9,202 nt of DNA from an uncultured Eggerthellaceae bacterium (GCA_948829205.1 CAQLOA010000049.1:1-9202); one strand, 5' to 3'; positions 1 through 6,198 are shown, counted from the stretch's first letter. Made by a program: numbers and translations. The notes: generated by a model from the sequence alone, not told the origin.

Positions 1-8
1 GAATATAG

Positions 9-29
9 AACATACTTTCGTGGTATGTT
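9..29. repeat. Short inverted repeat at the left edge
   Basis: AACATAC (9-15) and GTATGTT (23-29) form a perfect 7-bp inverted repeat around a 7-nt loop. No T-run follows on the plus strand, so it is not a convincing terminator. It could be the tail of a feature left of the window or an operator. No gene is supported from 1 to 308 apart from the regulatory signals listed separately. Confidence 0.3.
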
Positions 30-128
30 GCGACACTGCCAGCTCGTGCTTGGAATTGTGTTCATACCATGAAGCTCCGAACTGGGAAGTTCTTGAAACA
101 AAGAAATGTCAAGAAGTATTTTGGGAAG

Positions 129-213
129 TTTTTAACAGCCTTGGGGCCTCCAAAAACCACTTTTGTTGATGACGAGAAGGGTTTTCAACATTTTCTGAAT
201 AAATTGTTGAAAA
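129..213. other. Cluster of DnaA-box-like 9-mers upstream of the ATPase-dnaA pair
   Basis: Four related 9-mers are visible: TTTTTAACA (129-137, plus), TCATCAACA (164-172, minus), TTTTCAACA (182-190, plus) and TTTTCAACA (205-213, minus). The last two lie in a perfect 10-bp inverted repeat, GTTTTCAACA (181-190) and TGTTGAAAAC (205-214), with a 14-bp AT-rich spacer. The usual DnaA box is TTATCCACA; these differ from it at two or more positions. The same family recurs after dnaA (2784-2991). They lie upstream of the candidate promoter at 253-281, so they could be the left half of a split origin, DnaA autoregulatory sites, or both. This is inference from motif recurrence. Confidence 0.5.
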
Positions 214-252
214 CTCGCTCCCCCGCCCGTATTTTCATGAATTTTCACGAAA

Positions 253-281
253 TTGCACTGGGCATTGCTTCATACTGTAAT
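253..281 (+). promoter_or_regulatory. Candidate promoter for the ATPase-dnaA transcript
   Basis: TTGCAC (253-258) and TGTAAT (276-281) are spaced by 17 bp, a sigma70-like arrangement with a good -10 (5 of 6) and a weak -35 (3 of 6). Transcription would begin near 288, giving a short leader of about 20 nt before the Shine-Dalgarno AGGAG at 301-305. No separate promoter is evident in the 42-bp gap before dnaA, so this one may serve both genes. Confidence 0.4.
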
Positions 282-308
282 TTCCCGAACCAGGCGCAGT
301 AGGAGAAC

Positions 309-1217
309 ATGGACGAACTTTCCGGAAACATAACCGAGGAACCTTCGCAAGGGTACGACTTCGTTGAGTCCCCTGCCCGCGTGGCGGTCTACGACGACCT
401 GCTCAGCTCGCCGAGGATCATAGACATCGAGCCCGACAGCACGAAGGAGTTCATAAACTCCCTGGCCGCCTCCGTGTACGGGGCAGCCAAGGACGCCGGA
501 GGCACCATTCCCTTCTCGATAATCCTTCAGGTGGCCGAGAACTTCATACATTCCCGGTTCCAGGAGATGGTAGTCTCTGTGCTTGACGGCGGGAACACCA
601 TAAGGTTCGCAGACCAAGGACCGGGGATTCCCGACAAGGAGAAGGCCCAGCAGCCGGGCTATTCCTCTGCGACCGCCCCTATGAAAAGGTATATAAACGG
701 CGTCGGGTCGGGGCTTCCCATAGTCCGCGAATACATGGAGACGAAGCACGGCACCGTCAGGATAGAAGACAACCTGAACACAGGGGCGGTGGTCACGATA
801 AGCCTGAAGGCAGGGGAACCCGAAGATGGCCATGACGGAGGCCTTGCAGGGTCCGTCCCGCCGCAGTCCTATCAACAGGACCAGGCGGCTGGTTCACAAG
901 ATGTATACGGGCGACCGACTCAGACCTTGTCTCAGTCTGCAATGCGTCCTGTGGCACAACCATACCAGCAGCCCCCGGCTTCCGATCCGCTGGAAGTGGC
1001 CGTCAGCATGCTTTCCCAGAGAGCTTTCCAAATAATGAAGCTGTTCGTATACGAGGACATATGGGGGGTCAAGGACATATCCGACGAGACCGGAATCCCG
1101 ACTTCGAGCACCTATTCCGAATTGAAGAAACTTGAAGAAGCGGGTATGATGGCTAGGCTTGGCAAAAAGTACAGACTTACCGAGCTTGGCGAAAGGGTCG
1201 CACAAAACCTTTCTTAA
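309..1217 (+). CDS. GHKL-type ATPase with C-terminal winged helix, function unknown
   Basis: A 302-residue protein I cannot name. Residues about 40-167 look like a GHKL (HATPase_c) ATP-binding domain: N-box around VAENFIH with Asn78, G1 box DQGPGIP with Asp102 and Gly106, and G2 box GVGSGLPIV at 131-139. There is no histidine phosphoacceptor (DHp) domain and no membrane segment, so it is not a standard sensor kinase; anti-sigma-type ATPases such as SpoIIAB are the closest simple comparison. A Gln/Pro/Ala-rich linker (about 168-225) leads to a MarR/IclR-like winged helix (about 226-302) with a helix-turn-helix around DISDETGIPTSSTYSELKKL. The ATG at 309 follows AGGAG at 301-305. It is co-directional with dnaA, 42 bp upstream, and sits between two clusters of DnaA-box-like motifs, which suggests but does not prove a role in controlling dnaA or initiation. 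Base composition matches dnaA. Confidence 0.85.
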   Translation: MDELSGNITEEPSQGYDFVESPARVAVYDDLLSSPRIIDIEPDSTKEFINSLAASVYGAAKDAGGTIPFSIILQVAENFIHSRFQEMVVSVLDGGNTIRFADQGPGIPDKEKAQQPGYSSATAPMKRYINGVGSGLPIVREYMETKHGTVRIEDNLNTGAVVTISLKAGEPEDGHDGGLAGSVPPQSYQQDQAAGSQDVYGRPTQTLSQSAMRPVAQPYQQPPASDPLEVAVSMLSQRAFQIMKLFVYEDIWGVKDISDETGIPTSSTYSELKKLEEAGMMARLGKKYRLTELGERVAQNLS

Positions 1218-1259
1218 CCGATCGTCCTTCGCCATCGTCGTCGATTGATTGCGTGGCAG

Positions 1260-2747
1260 ATGAACAATAGCTTGAACGAAAAATGGGCGGAAGTTTGCGA
1301 CCACGTCGCTGGGTTCGACGACGTCAACAGGCCTGAATTCAGCGCCTTCATGGATCGCGTGCAGCCTCAGGCGATGAGCGACGGCTTCCTTCTTGCCACT
1401 GTCGAGAACGACTTCCTGAAGAAGCGTATCGAACAGAACTTCCTTCCTGCGATAACCAGGGCACTGGAAGAGATATACGGCGTTCCGTTCGTTGTCAGCC
1501 TCGAGGTGGACAATTCGATGCCGTCCCCGGCGCCGGCCGCAGCTAAAAACCTTGCCGCCCAGGCGGTTCCAGCTTCACAACAGTCCCCTGCAACAGGCGC
1601 CGATCAACCCGTCTCTTCCCCGCAGGTGACGAACGTTCTGACCGAGCAACCCGTTCCCAAGGCCCCCACCGCACCAGCCCAAGGGGCTATGACAGGCGCT
1701 TTCAGGTCGCTCACCTTCCAGAACTTCGTCATCGGCGAATCCAACAGAATGGCTTACTCGATGGCTGTCCAGGTGGCGGAAAGCCCCGGCCAAAGCGCGC
1801 TGAACCCTCTTTTCATCTACGGGAAGAGCGGCCTTGGAAAAACCCATCTGATGCGAGCCATCCAAAATTACGTGAACGAGACGCAGCCCGAGCTGGTGAC
1901 CGTGTACGCCGACTCCGAGGAGATAGTCAGCAAATACACCGAAGCCAGTATGACCAACGAGATAGACAAGTCGAGCTACAACAACTTCAAGGCCCTCTAC
2001 GAAGTGGCCGACGTTCTTCTCATCGACGACATCCAGTTCCTCCAGGGCAAGACCGGAACTCTGAACATAGTGTTCCAAATCCTCAACAAGCTGATGAACC
2101 AAGGCAAGCAGATAGTGCTGTCGGCCGACCGCGCGCCCAAGAACATCGACATAGAGGAGAGGTACAACTCGAGATTCATGCAGGGAGGAACGATAGACAT
2201 CCAGCCTCCCGAGATAGAAACGAAGCTCGCCATAGTGAAGAGCTTTATAAACGAGTACAAGCTTTCCCAGGGAGATATGGAATTCTCCCTTCCGGAAGAC
2301 GTCCAGATGTACGTCGCCGAGAACTCAGGTTCCAACATACGCGAGTTGAAGGGCGCCATAAACCGCCTGATATTCAGCAGGAACGCCGACGACCACGAGA
2401 TAACGGTTCCCGAAGCTGCTGCAATGCTCGAGAACCACTTCTCACACGGCATGTCTCGCAACGTGACCATCGAAGACGTGCAGAAGGAAGTCGAAAGCTA
2501 TTACAAGGTGAAGCATTCCGAGATGGTTGGACCTTCAAGGGCACGCGAGGTGATGTTCCCGAGGCAGGTCGCGATGTATCTGTGCCGAGTGCTGCTGGAC
2601 AGGCCCTACGAGGAAGTCGGAAAGAAGTTCGACCGCGACCACACCACGGTTATGCACTCTGTTAAAAAGATCGAGAAGCTTCTTTTGAAAGACAGGAACG
2701 TGCAGGAAGAAATAGAAATCCTTCGCAAGGCAATTAACAACCTTTAG
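1260..2747 (+). CDS. dnaA: Chromosomal replication initiator DnaA
   Basis: DnaA binds origin boxes, oligomerises in its ATP form and opens the duplex. From the ATG at 1260 the protein has 495 residues. Domain I is about 1-80. A Pro/Ala/Gln-rich linker spans about 85-150. The AAA+ domain has Walker A GKSGLGKT at 188-195, Walker B VLLIDD ending at Asp256-Asp257, and a sensor I-like QIVLSADRAPKNI. Domain IV carries the DnaA signature DRDHTTVMHS from Asp458. The region after SRF in box VII reads SRFMQGGTIDI and differs from the common SRFxWGL form, so this is a somewhat divergent family member. An in-frame TTG at 1245 would add five residues, but neither start has a good Shine-Dalgarno. 1260 was chosen because it is ATG and opens directly into domain I. 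Sixteen of 29 Ile codons are ATA by hand count. dnaA reads toward rpmH, and no dnaN follows it. Confidence 0.96.
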   Translation: MNNSLNEKWAEVCDHVAGFDDVNRPEFSAFMDRVQPQAMSDGFLLATVENDFLKKRIEQNFLPAITRALEEIYGVPFVVSLEVDNSMPSPAPAAAKNLAAQAVPASQQSPATGADQPVSSPQVTNVLTEQPVPKAPTAPAQGAMTGAFRSLTFQNFVIGESNRMAYSMAVQVAESPGQSALNPLFIYGKSGLGKTHLMRAIQNYVNETQPELVTVYADSEEIVSKYTEASMTNEIDKSSYNNFKALYEVADVLLIDDIQFLQGKTGTLNIVFQILNKLMNQGKQIVLSADRAPKNIDIEERYNSRFMQGGTIDIQPPEIETKLAIVKSFINEYKLSQGDMEFSLPEDVQMYVAENSGSNIRELKGAINRLIFSRNADDHEITVPEAAAMLENHFSHGMSRNVTIEDVQKEVESYYKVKHSEMVGPSRAREVMFPRQVAMYLCRVLLDRPYEEVGKKFDRDHTTVMHSVKKIEKLLLKDRNVQEEIEILRKAINNL

Positions 2748-3142
2748 ACTCTGTTTCTCCTTCTTATCCCCTTGGGTTCCGAACTTTCAACCACATTTGT
2801 TGAAACCAAGTTCCAAAGATATTGAAAAGCTCGCCTTTTATCAAAGCCGATGGTTGATAAGGAAATGCACCTTTCTTCACGGTGCAAACCACATACATTT
2901 TTTCATCAACCAATGTGCTTTGAAAAATGCATTCCATACTTGCCATTCTTATGCTTTTCAACCATTCCACCGAAATTATTAAGGTTGTTATCTTTCTAAA
3001 ACCTATTACGCAGCAGAAAGTTTCGATACCCAGTGCTTCCACGGAGCAAAAAAGAAGGGAAGATAAATATTCCTGGCCTTTCCTGGGAAATAGCTATATA
3101 ATTTCGAGGTTACTCTATTTGTACGGATAAAGGATTGTTCAA
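2748..3142. other. Candidate oriC, AT-rich gap between dnaA and rpmH
   Basis: A 395-bp gap without a convincing gene. It contains 9-mers related to those upstream of the ATPase gene: CTTTCAACC (2784-2792, plus), GTTTCAACA (2798-2806, minus), TTATCAACC (2852-2860, minus), TCATCAACC (2903-2911, plus), TTTTCAACC (2955-2963, plus) and the weaker ATAACAACC (2983-2991, minus). The first two form an inverted pair, TTTCAAC and GTTGAAA, 7 bp apart. AT-rich stretches at about 2970-3000 and 3047-3070 could serve for unwinding. The rpmH promoter occupies the right end. Origins commonly lie beside dnaA, which together with motif density makes this the best origin candidate. No exact TTATCCACA box was found, so the assignment rests on a non-canonical box. 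Confidence 0.6.
3070..3102 (+). promoter_or_regulatory. Probable promoter of the rpmH-rnpA-yidD operon
   Basis: A perfect TATAAT lies at 3097-3102, about 40 bp before the rpmH start. The -35 region is poor (TGGCCT at 17-bp spacing). It is covered by two direct copies of TTCCTGG (3070-3076 and 3080-3086) exactly 10 bp apart, followed by a TTTCC/GGAAA inverted pair (3079-3090). A strong -10 with a weak -35 under a helically phased repeat could mean activator or repressor control, but that is inference. Confidence 0.55.
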
Positions 3143-3277
3143 ATGAAGAGGACCTATCAACCCAACAAGCGCAAGCGCGCCATGTGCCACGGCTTTCGTT
3201 CCCGCATGGCCACCAAAGGCGGCCGTGCAGTACTTTCCAGAAGGCGTTCGAAGGGACGCAAGCGTCTCTGCGTCTAA
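3143..3277 (+). CDS. rpmH: 50S ribosomal protein L34
   Basis: A 44-residue, strongly basic protein beginning MKRTYQPNKRKRAMCHGFR, with the L34 core RSRMATKGGRAVLSRRRSKGRKRL. It is a component of the large ribosomal subunit and is of normal length for the family. The start ATG at 3143 follows AAAGGA at 3129-3134 with good spacing. It is the first gene of a tight operon: its stop codon at 3275-3277 overlaps the AAAGG ribosome-binding sequence of rnpA, and only 8 bp separate the two genes. rpmH-rnpA is one of the most conserved bacterial pairs and commonly lies beside dnaA. Confidence 0.97.
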   Translation: MKRTYQPNKRKRAMCHGFRSRMATKGGRAVLSRRRSKGRKRLCV

Positions 3278-3285
3278 AGGCACCG

Positions 3286-3651
3286 ATGTTGGATACCATC
3301 AAATCCAACGCCGAAATCTCGCGCATCTTTTCGTCCAGGAGGCGTTATTCCAACCAGTTCGCTACCTTCATCGTAGCGGACGGGCAGGAAAAAAGTCACA
3401 AGGACAAAGGCTTGGAAGAACACGACCCTTGCGGTCGTGTTGCTTTTATTGCGGGAAAAAAGCTGGGAAACGCCGTGTGGAGGAACGCCGCCAAGAGGCG
3501 CATGCGGGAAATATACAGGGCCAACTCGTCTCTTATGGCAGGCAAGGACGTACTTTTTATCGCCCGAGGGTCCATCATGGATGCATCTTATAGTAAAGTT
3601 CTATCTACTTGCGAGCAGACTATGAAGAGAATCTCTCATGAAAAAGGTTAA
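3286..3651 (+). CDS. rnpA: Ribonuclease P protein component
   Basis: The protein subunit of RNase P, which assists the catalytic RNA in removing tRNA 5' leaders. The 121-residue protein shows the RNR signature GNAVWRNAAKRRMREI at about 61-76, preceded by the strand GRVAFIAGKK. The region at about 34-50 is a polar, charged loop between the first strands. The reading frame is open back to an ATG at 3184 inside rpmH. The ATG at 3286 is preferred because AAAGG at 3276-3280 lies 5 nt before it and the family sequence begins near LDTIKSNAEISRIF. Its last 14 bases overlap the start of yidD, which implies translational coupling. Confidence 0.95.
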   Translation: MLDTIKSNAEISRIFSSRRRYSNQFATFIVADGQEKSHKDKGLEEHDPCGRVAFIAGKKLGNAVWRNAAKRRMREIYRANSSLMAGKDVLFIARGSIMDASYSKVLSTCEQTMKRISHEKG

Positions 3652-3922
3652 GGCAGGCCTTCTTGCCGCACTTGGAGGGCTGAAGAAGGTCCCTTCTCTC
3701 ATCGCGGTTGGCTTGATTACCTTCTACAGGTGGGTGATTTCTCCTCTTACTCCGTCAAGCTGCAGGTTTTATCCGACCTGTTCTGAGTACGGGTTGGAGG
3801 CTTTCAGAAGGTTTGGCTTCTTCAAAGGGCTTCTTCTGACGGCGAAGAGGATTTCGAGATGCCGGCCGGGGGGTCCCTATGGATACGATCCCGTTCCGGA
3901 AAAGGGAGCCCGTGGGGAATAG
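3638..3922 (+). CDS. yidD: Membrane protein insertion efficiency factor YidD
   Basis: A 94-residue protein of the YidD (DUF37) family, an accessory to YidC-dependent membrane-protein insertion. The family core is intact: YRWVISPLTPSSCRFYPTCSEYG with Cys42 and Cys48, then RISRCRPGG with Cys75 and a terminal GYDPVP. An N-terminal hydrophobic, basic-flanked stretch at about 19-36 fits peripheral membrane association. The ATG at 3638 lies inside the end of rnpA (14-bp overlap) and has only a weak purine-rich AAGAGA ahead of it, so translation is probably coupled to rnpA. yidC follows 38 bp later. Confidence 0.95.
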   Translation: MKKVKAGLLAALGGLKKVPSLIAVGLITFYRWVISPLTPSSCRFYPTCSEYGLEAFRRFGFFKGLLLTAKRISRCRPGGPYGYDPVPEKGARGE

Positions 3923-3960
3923 GCTCCTTGAGGCTTTGTCATAGAAGGGGAAACTGAGGT

Positions 3961-4740
3961 ATGTGGGAAATAATTCTTCAAGGAGTCTTTGAAGTCATCA
4001 ACTTCTTCTACGGCTTCTGCCACGACTGGGGCATGGCCATCATCGTCGTCACCATCATATTCCGAATACTGGTGGCGCCTTTGATGCACAAGCAGGCGAA
4101 GTCCAACTTCCAGATGCAGAAGATACAGCCGCAGATGCAGAAGATTCAGGAGAAGTACGGCAACGACCAGGTCCGCATGAACCAGGAGATGCAGAAGCTG
4201 TACGCCGAAGCGAAGTTCAACCCTCTCATGGGATGCCTTCCGATGCTTCTGCAGATGCCTATCTTCATCGCCCTCTTCCAAGTGCTTCGCAACATACAGA
4301 ACTACACTTCGTCAGACGCTCCCCTTACCTTCTACGGGATAATTCCTAATCTTACGCAGACTCCTTCGGGCGCGTTGGGGGAGGGTTTTCTCGCATTCCT
4401 TCCCTACCTGGTGCTGATGATCATTTTCGCCGGAGCCACGTTCCTTCCGATGATGATCCAGCAGATGAAGAACAAGGAGAACAAGCAGCGCAACCAGACC
4501 CTCATCATGGGTATAGTCATGACGCTTTTCATGCTGTGGATCTCATGGGGCTCTCCTGCTGGAGTTCTTCTGTTCTGGGGCGCATCCTCCCTTATTGGAA
4601 TCGGACAGAACCAGTTCACTCTGCGCAGGTGCCGCAGGCAGGACGAGGAAGCGGAGGCCGCCAAGGCGCTCGAGGCGCAGCCTGTCGAGGTTGATGTCGT
4701 CAGGAAGACCAAGAAGAAGCGTCCATCCAAGAAGCATTAG
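3961..4740 (+). CDS. yidC: Membrane protein insertase YidC/Oxa1 family
   Basis: An inner-membrane insertase that integrates proteins alone or with the Sec translocon. The 259-residue protein is the short Gram-positive form without the large periplasmic domain of proteobacterial YidC. The conserved hydrophilic-groove arginine is Arg35 in TIIFRILVAPL. A cytoplasmic, Gln/Met/Lys-rich coiled-coil hairpin follows (about 43-85), then the family hallmark FNPLMGCLPMLLQMPIFIALF (about 86-106) and further membrane segments at about 143-166 and 181-215. The tail is basic (KTKKKRPSKKH), typical for ribosome contact. No lipobox was seen, unlike lipoprotein SpoIIIJ-type homologues. The ATG at 3961 has AAGGGG 10 nt upstream at 3945-3950 and a second GAGG very close to the start. 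Confidence 0.95.
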   Translation: MWEIILQGVFEVINFFYGFCHDWGMAIIVVTIIFRILVAPLMHKQAKSNFQMQKIQPQMQKIQEKYGNDQVRMNQEMQKLYAEAKFNPLMGCLPMLLQMPIFIALFQVLRNIQNYTSSDAPLTFYGIIPNLTQTPSGALGEGFLAFLPYLVLMIIFAGATFLPMMIQQMKNKENKQRNQTLIMGIVMTLFMLWISWGSPAGVLLFWGASSLIGIGQNQFTLRRCRRQDEEAEAAKALEAQPVEVDVVRKTKKKRPSKKH

Positions 4741-4785
4741 ATTCAATCGATCCGGCGCTTGCCGGCCTAGTTGAAAGGGAAGCTA

Positions 4786-5433
4786 ATGTTTGATAACAAC
4801 GACGAGAACCAACTCATTGAGGAAGTGGTTGAACACGAGGCTGAACAGGACATCGTGAGCGATTCCGAAGACGCCACTTACGAAGATAGGGCTGAAACGG
4901 ACGAATTGGAGAAAGCTCCCCTGTCTTGCTCGGAGTCTTCCATGGATGATGACAACGAAGCGCCTGACGACGTCGACATCGACGAGGTGGCGGACACTGC
5001 AATCGAGGTCCTCCAAACCATTCTGAAGCCCTTCGAAATTGGGGACATAACCATAGACGAATACGACGGCGACGAAGGAGAGCTAATCCTCGACATTACT
5101 GGAGACGACCTTGCTGTCCTGATAGGACGACATGGAAGGACCCTTGACTCTATTCAATTCCTGGTCAGCGCTATCGTTAGAAGGAAGATGGGATACAGGT
5201 ATCCTGTCGTCGTGGACGTTGAAGGATACAAGAGCAGGCAGCGGCAGAAAATCGAATCCATTGCTAAATCAGCTGCAAACCGTGCCGTTTCACAGGACAG
5301 GGATGTTCCTATGAGGCCCATGACCCCCTATGAGCGCAGGATAGTCCATATTGCTCTAAGGGATGACGTCAGAGTTGAAACGGAATCCGAAGGCGAGGGT
5401 TCCGAACGACATGTAGTTGTCAAACCTAGATAA
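4786..5433 (+). CDS. jag: Jag/KhpB-like RNA-binding protein (KH and R3H domains)
   Basis: A 215-residue cytoplasmic protein of the Jag/KhpB/EloR family, single-stranded nucleic-acid binders linked in Firmicutes to cell elongation and sRNA binding. Residues 1-65 are strongly acidic and low in complexity and show no recognisable Jag_N domain. A KH-type domain follows at about 66-145 with the GxxG loop IGRHGRTLD (Gly114 to Gly117). The R3H domain at about 150-215 carries Arg184 and His188 in PYERRIVHIAL. An upstream in-frame TTG at 4771 was rejected because AAGGGA at 4775-4780 is the ribosome-binding site for the ATG at 4786. The gene lies 45 bp after yidC, its usual neighbour, and ends at a strong hairpin facing rsmG. 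Confidence 0.92.
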   Translation: MFDNNDENQLIEEVVEHEAEQDIVSDSEDATYEDRAETDELEKAPLSCSESSMDDDNEAPDDVDIDEVADTAIEVLQTILKPFEIGDITIDEYDGDEGELILDITGDDLAVLIGRHGRTLDSIQFLVSAIVRRKMGYRYPVVVDVEGYKSRQRQKIESIAKSAANRAVSQDRDVPMRPMTPYERRIVHIALRDDVRVETESEGEGSERHVVVKPR

Positions 5434-5450
5434 ATACACAATATATAGTG
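5434..5450. repeat. Left copy of a 17-bp direct repeat flanking rsmG-parA-parB
   Basis: ATACACAATATATAGTG starts directly after the jag stop codon. A copy with one mismatch (ATACACAATATATTGTG) lies at 8351-8367, shortly after the parB stop. The left copy is also part of the inverted repeat ATACAC (5434-5439) and GTGTAT (5448-5453). It could be a boundary of a transferred block, an operator-like near-palindrome (CACAATATATWGTG), or part of the 3' end structures. Confidence 0.5.
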
Positions 5451-5454
5451 TATT

Positions 5455-5486
5455 AAAGGTCAATCATAATATGATTGACCTTTCTT
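5455..5486. terminator. Bidirectional terminator between jag and rsmG
   Basis: AAAGGTCAATCAT (5455-5467) pairs perfectly with ATGATTGACCTTT (5471-5483) around a 3-nt loop. The strand toward rsmG continues TTTCTTATTATTT, a usable U-rich tail for jag transcripts. The rsmG transcript would end in the complementary TTT plus an AT-rich stretch. The position between two convergent genes fits a shared Rho-independent terminator. Confidence 0.85.
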
Positions 5487-5487
5487 A

Positions 5488-6159
5488 TTATTTAAAATAT
5501 GGGCGTTTCTGGGCCATTCCTGGCCTTCGTGGAAGTTTCACCTCGGGGTCTTTGTACTTTTCGAACACATACACCACCCTGTAGGTTTCATTGTCGCTTA
5601 GATAATAAGGTCTTTCTTTGATCTTTCTTAAACCAAGCTTGTTTTCAAGTTGTTTGTTGTTGAATTCGTTCTCTTCCTTTGATTTCAAAGCAATTAGCAT
5701 TCCCCCTTTTTGCAACAAAGGGGATGCGAGTTCCATCAACGAAGGGAGAGACGTCAAAGCCCTGGCTGTGATAACTGAAAATTCTTCAGGTTTTTCCAAA
5801 GCCAGTTCTTCAGCTCTTGAATCACATGTGGAAATCAAATCAGTAAGGCTCATGTCTTCCAAGATTTCGTTCACTGCAGACATTTTCTTCTTTACTGAAT
5901 CAACAAGCAATGTTTTTCTATTGGATGCCAATGCTAAAGGAACACCTGGAAATCCTCCACCAGAACCTAGATCGGCATACAAACCTTCTGGAGCTTCACA
6001 GAATTCTTCATACACTGCCAAAGAATCTTCCAAATGAAGTAGTATTGCTTGCTCAATATCTGTTACCCTAGTCAAGTTGATAGACTCATTTGCTTTCAAT
6101 ACCTTTTTTAGGTATGTTTTCATTTCCTCTGTAACAGAGAATTCATTTCTCTTGCTCAT
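5488..6159 (-). CDS. rsmG: 16S rRNA (guanine527-N7)-methyltransferase RsmG
   Basis: A SAM-dependent methyltransferase making m7G527 in 16S rRNA, also known as GidB. The 223-residue protein is of usual length. It has the N-terminal motif NLTRVTDIEQAILLHLEDSL (about 28-47), the SAM-binding loop DLGSGGGFPGVPLA from Asp63, the following acidic strand LLVDSVKKK, and an ITARAL motif. The basic tail PRRPGMAQKRP is typical of the family. The ATG (complement of 6157-6159) follows AAGGGA on the minus strand. rsmG is usually co-directional between jag and parA; here it is inverted, convergent with jag and divergent from parA. Composition is AT-richer than dnaA-yidC and similar to parA, so it belongs to the low-GC block rather than to the upstream operon. 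Confidence 0.95.
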   Translation of the reverse strand: MSKRNEFSVTEEMKTYLKKVLKANESINLTRVTDIEQAILLHLEDSLAVYEEFCEAPEGLYADLGSGGGFPGVPLALASNRKTLLVDSVKKKMSAVNEILEDMSLTDLISTCDSRAEELALEKPEEFSVITARALTSLPSLMELASPLLQKGGMLIALKSKEENEFNNKQLENKLGLRKIKERPYYLSDNETYRVVYVFEKYKDPEVKLPRRPGMAQKRPYFK

Positions 6160-6182
6160 ATCAACACATCCCTTGGTATCAA

Positions 6183-6198
6183 TGTTTCACGTGAAACA
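6183..6198. other. parS site in the rsmG-parA intergenic region
   Basis: TGTTTCACGTGAAACA is an exact match to the widely conserved 16-bp ParB-binding palindrome. The flanks extend it to a perfect 20-bp palindrome (6181-6200). It sits in the 83-bp gap between divergent rsmG and parA, close to where both promoters must be, so ParB loading here could also affect their transcription. I did not find a confident -35/-10 pair for either gene. Confidence 0.95.

Noticed and set aside
79..92. A 5-bp inverted repeat, GAACT and AGTTC
   Set aside because: It is too short to separate from chance.
69..302. A 77-codon open frame on the plus strand
   Set aside because: It has no good ribosome-binding site or recognisable domain, and it runs across the DnaA-box-like cluster and the candidate promoter of the next gene. 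Non-coding DNA is the better reading.
270..875. Long minus-strand frames opposite the ATPase gene and dnaA (also 894-1304 and 1575-2102)
   Set aside because: They are antisense to well-supported genes, have no family resemblance and follow from GC-rich third positions.
3184..3285. An upstream start for rnpA inside rpmH
   Set aside because: The extension reads through rpmH in another frame and does not resemble RnpA. The ATG at 3286 has AAAGG 5 nt upstream and matches the family N-terminus.
4752..4765. A small GC-rich hairpin, CCGGC and GCCGG, between yidC and jag
   Set aside because: The stem is only 5 bp and no T-run follows. It is unlikely to terminate transcription, though it might attenuate it slightly.
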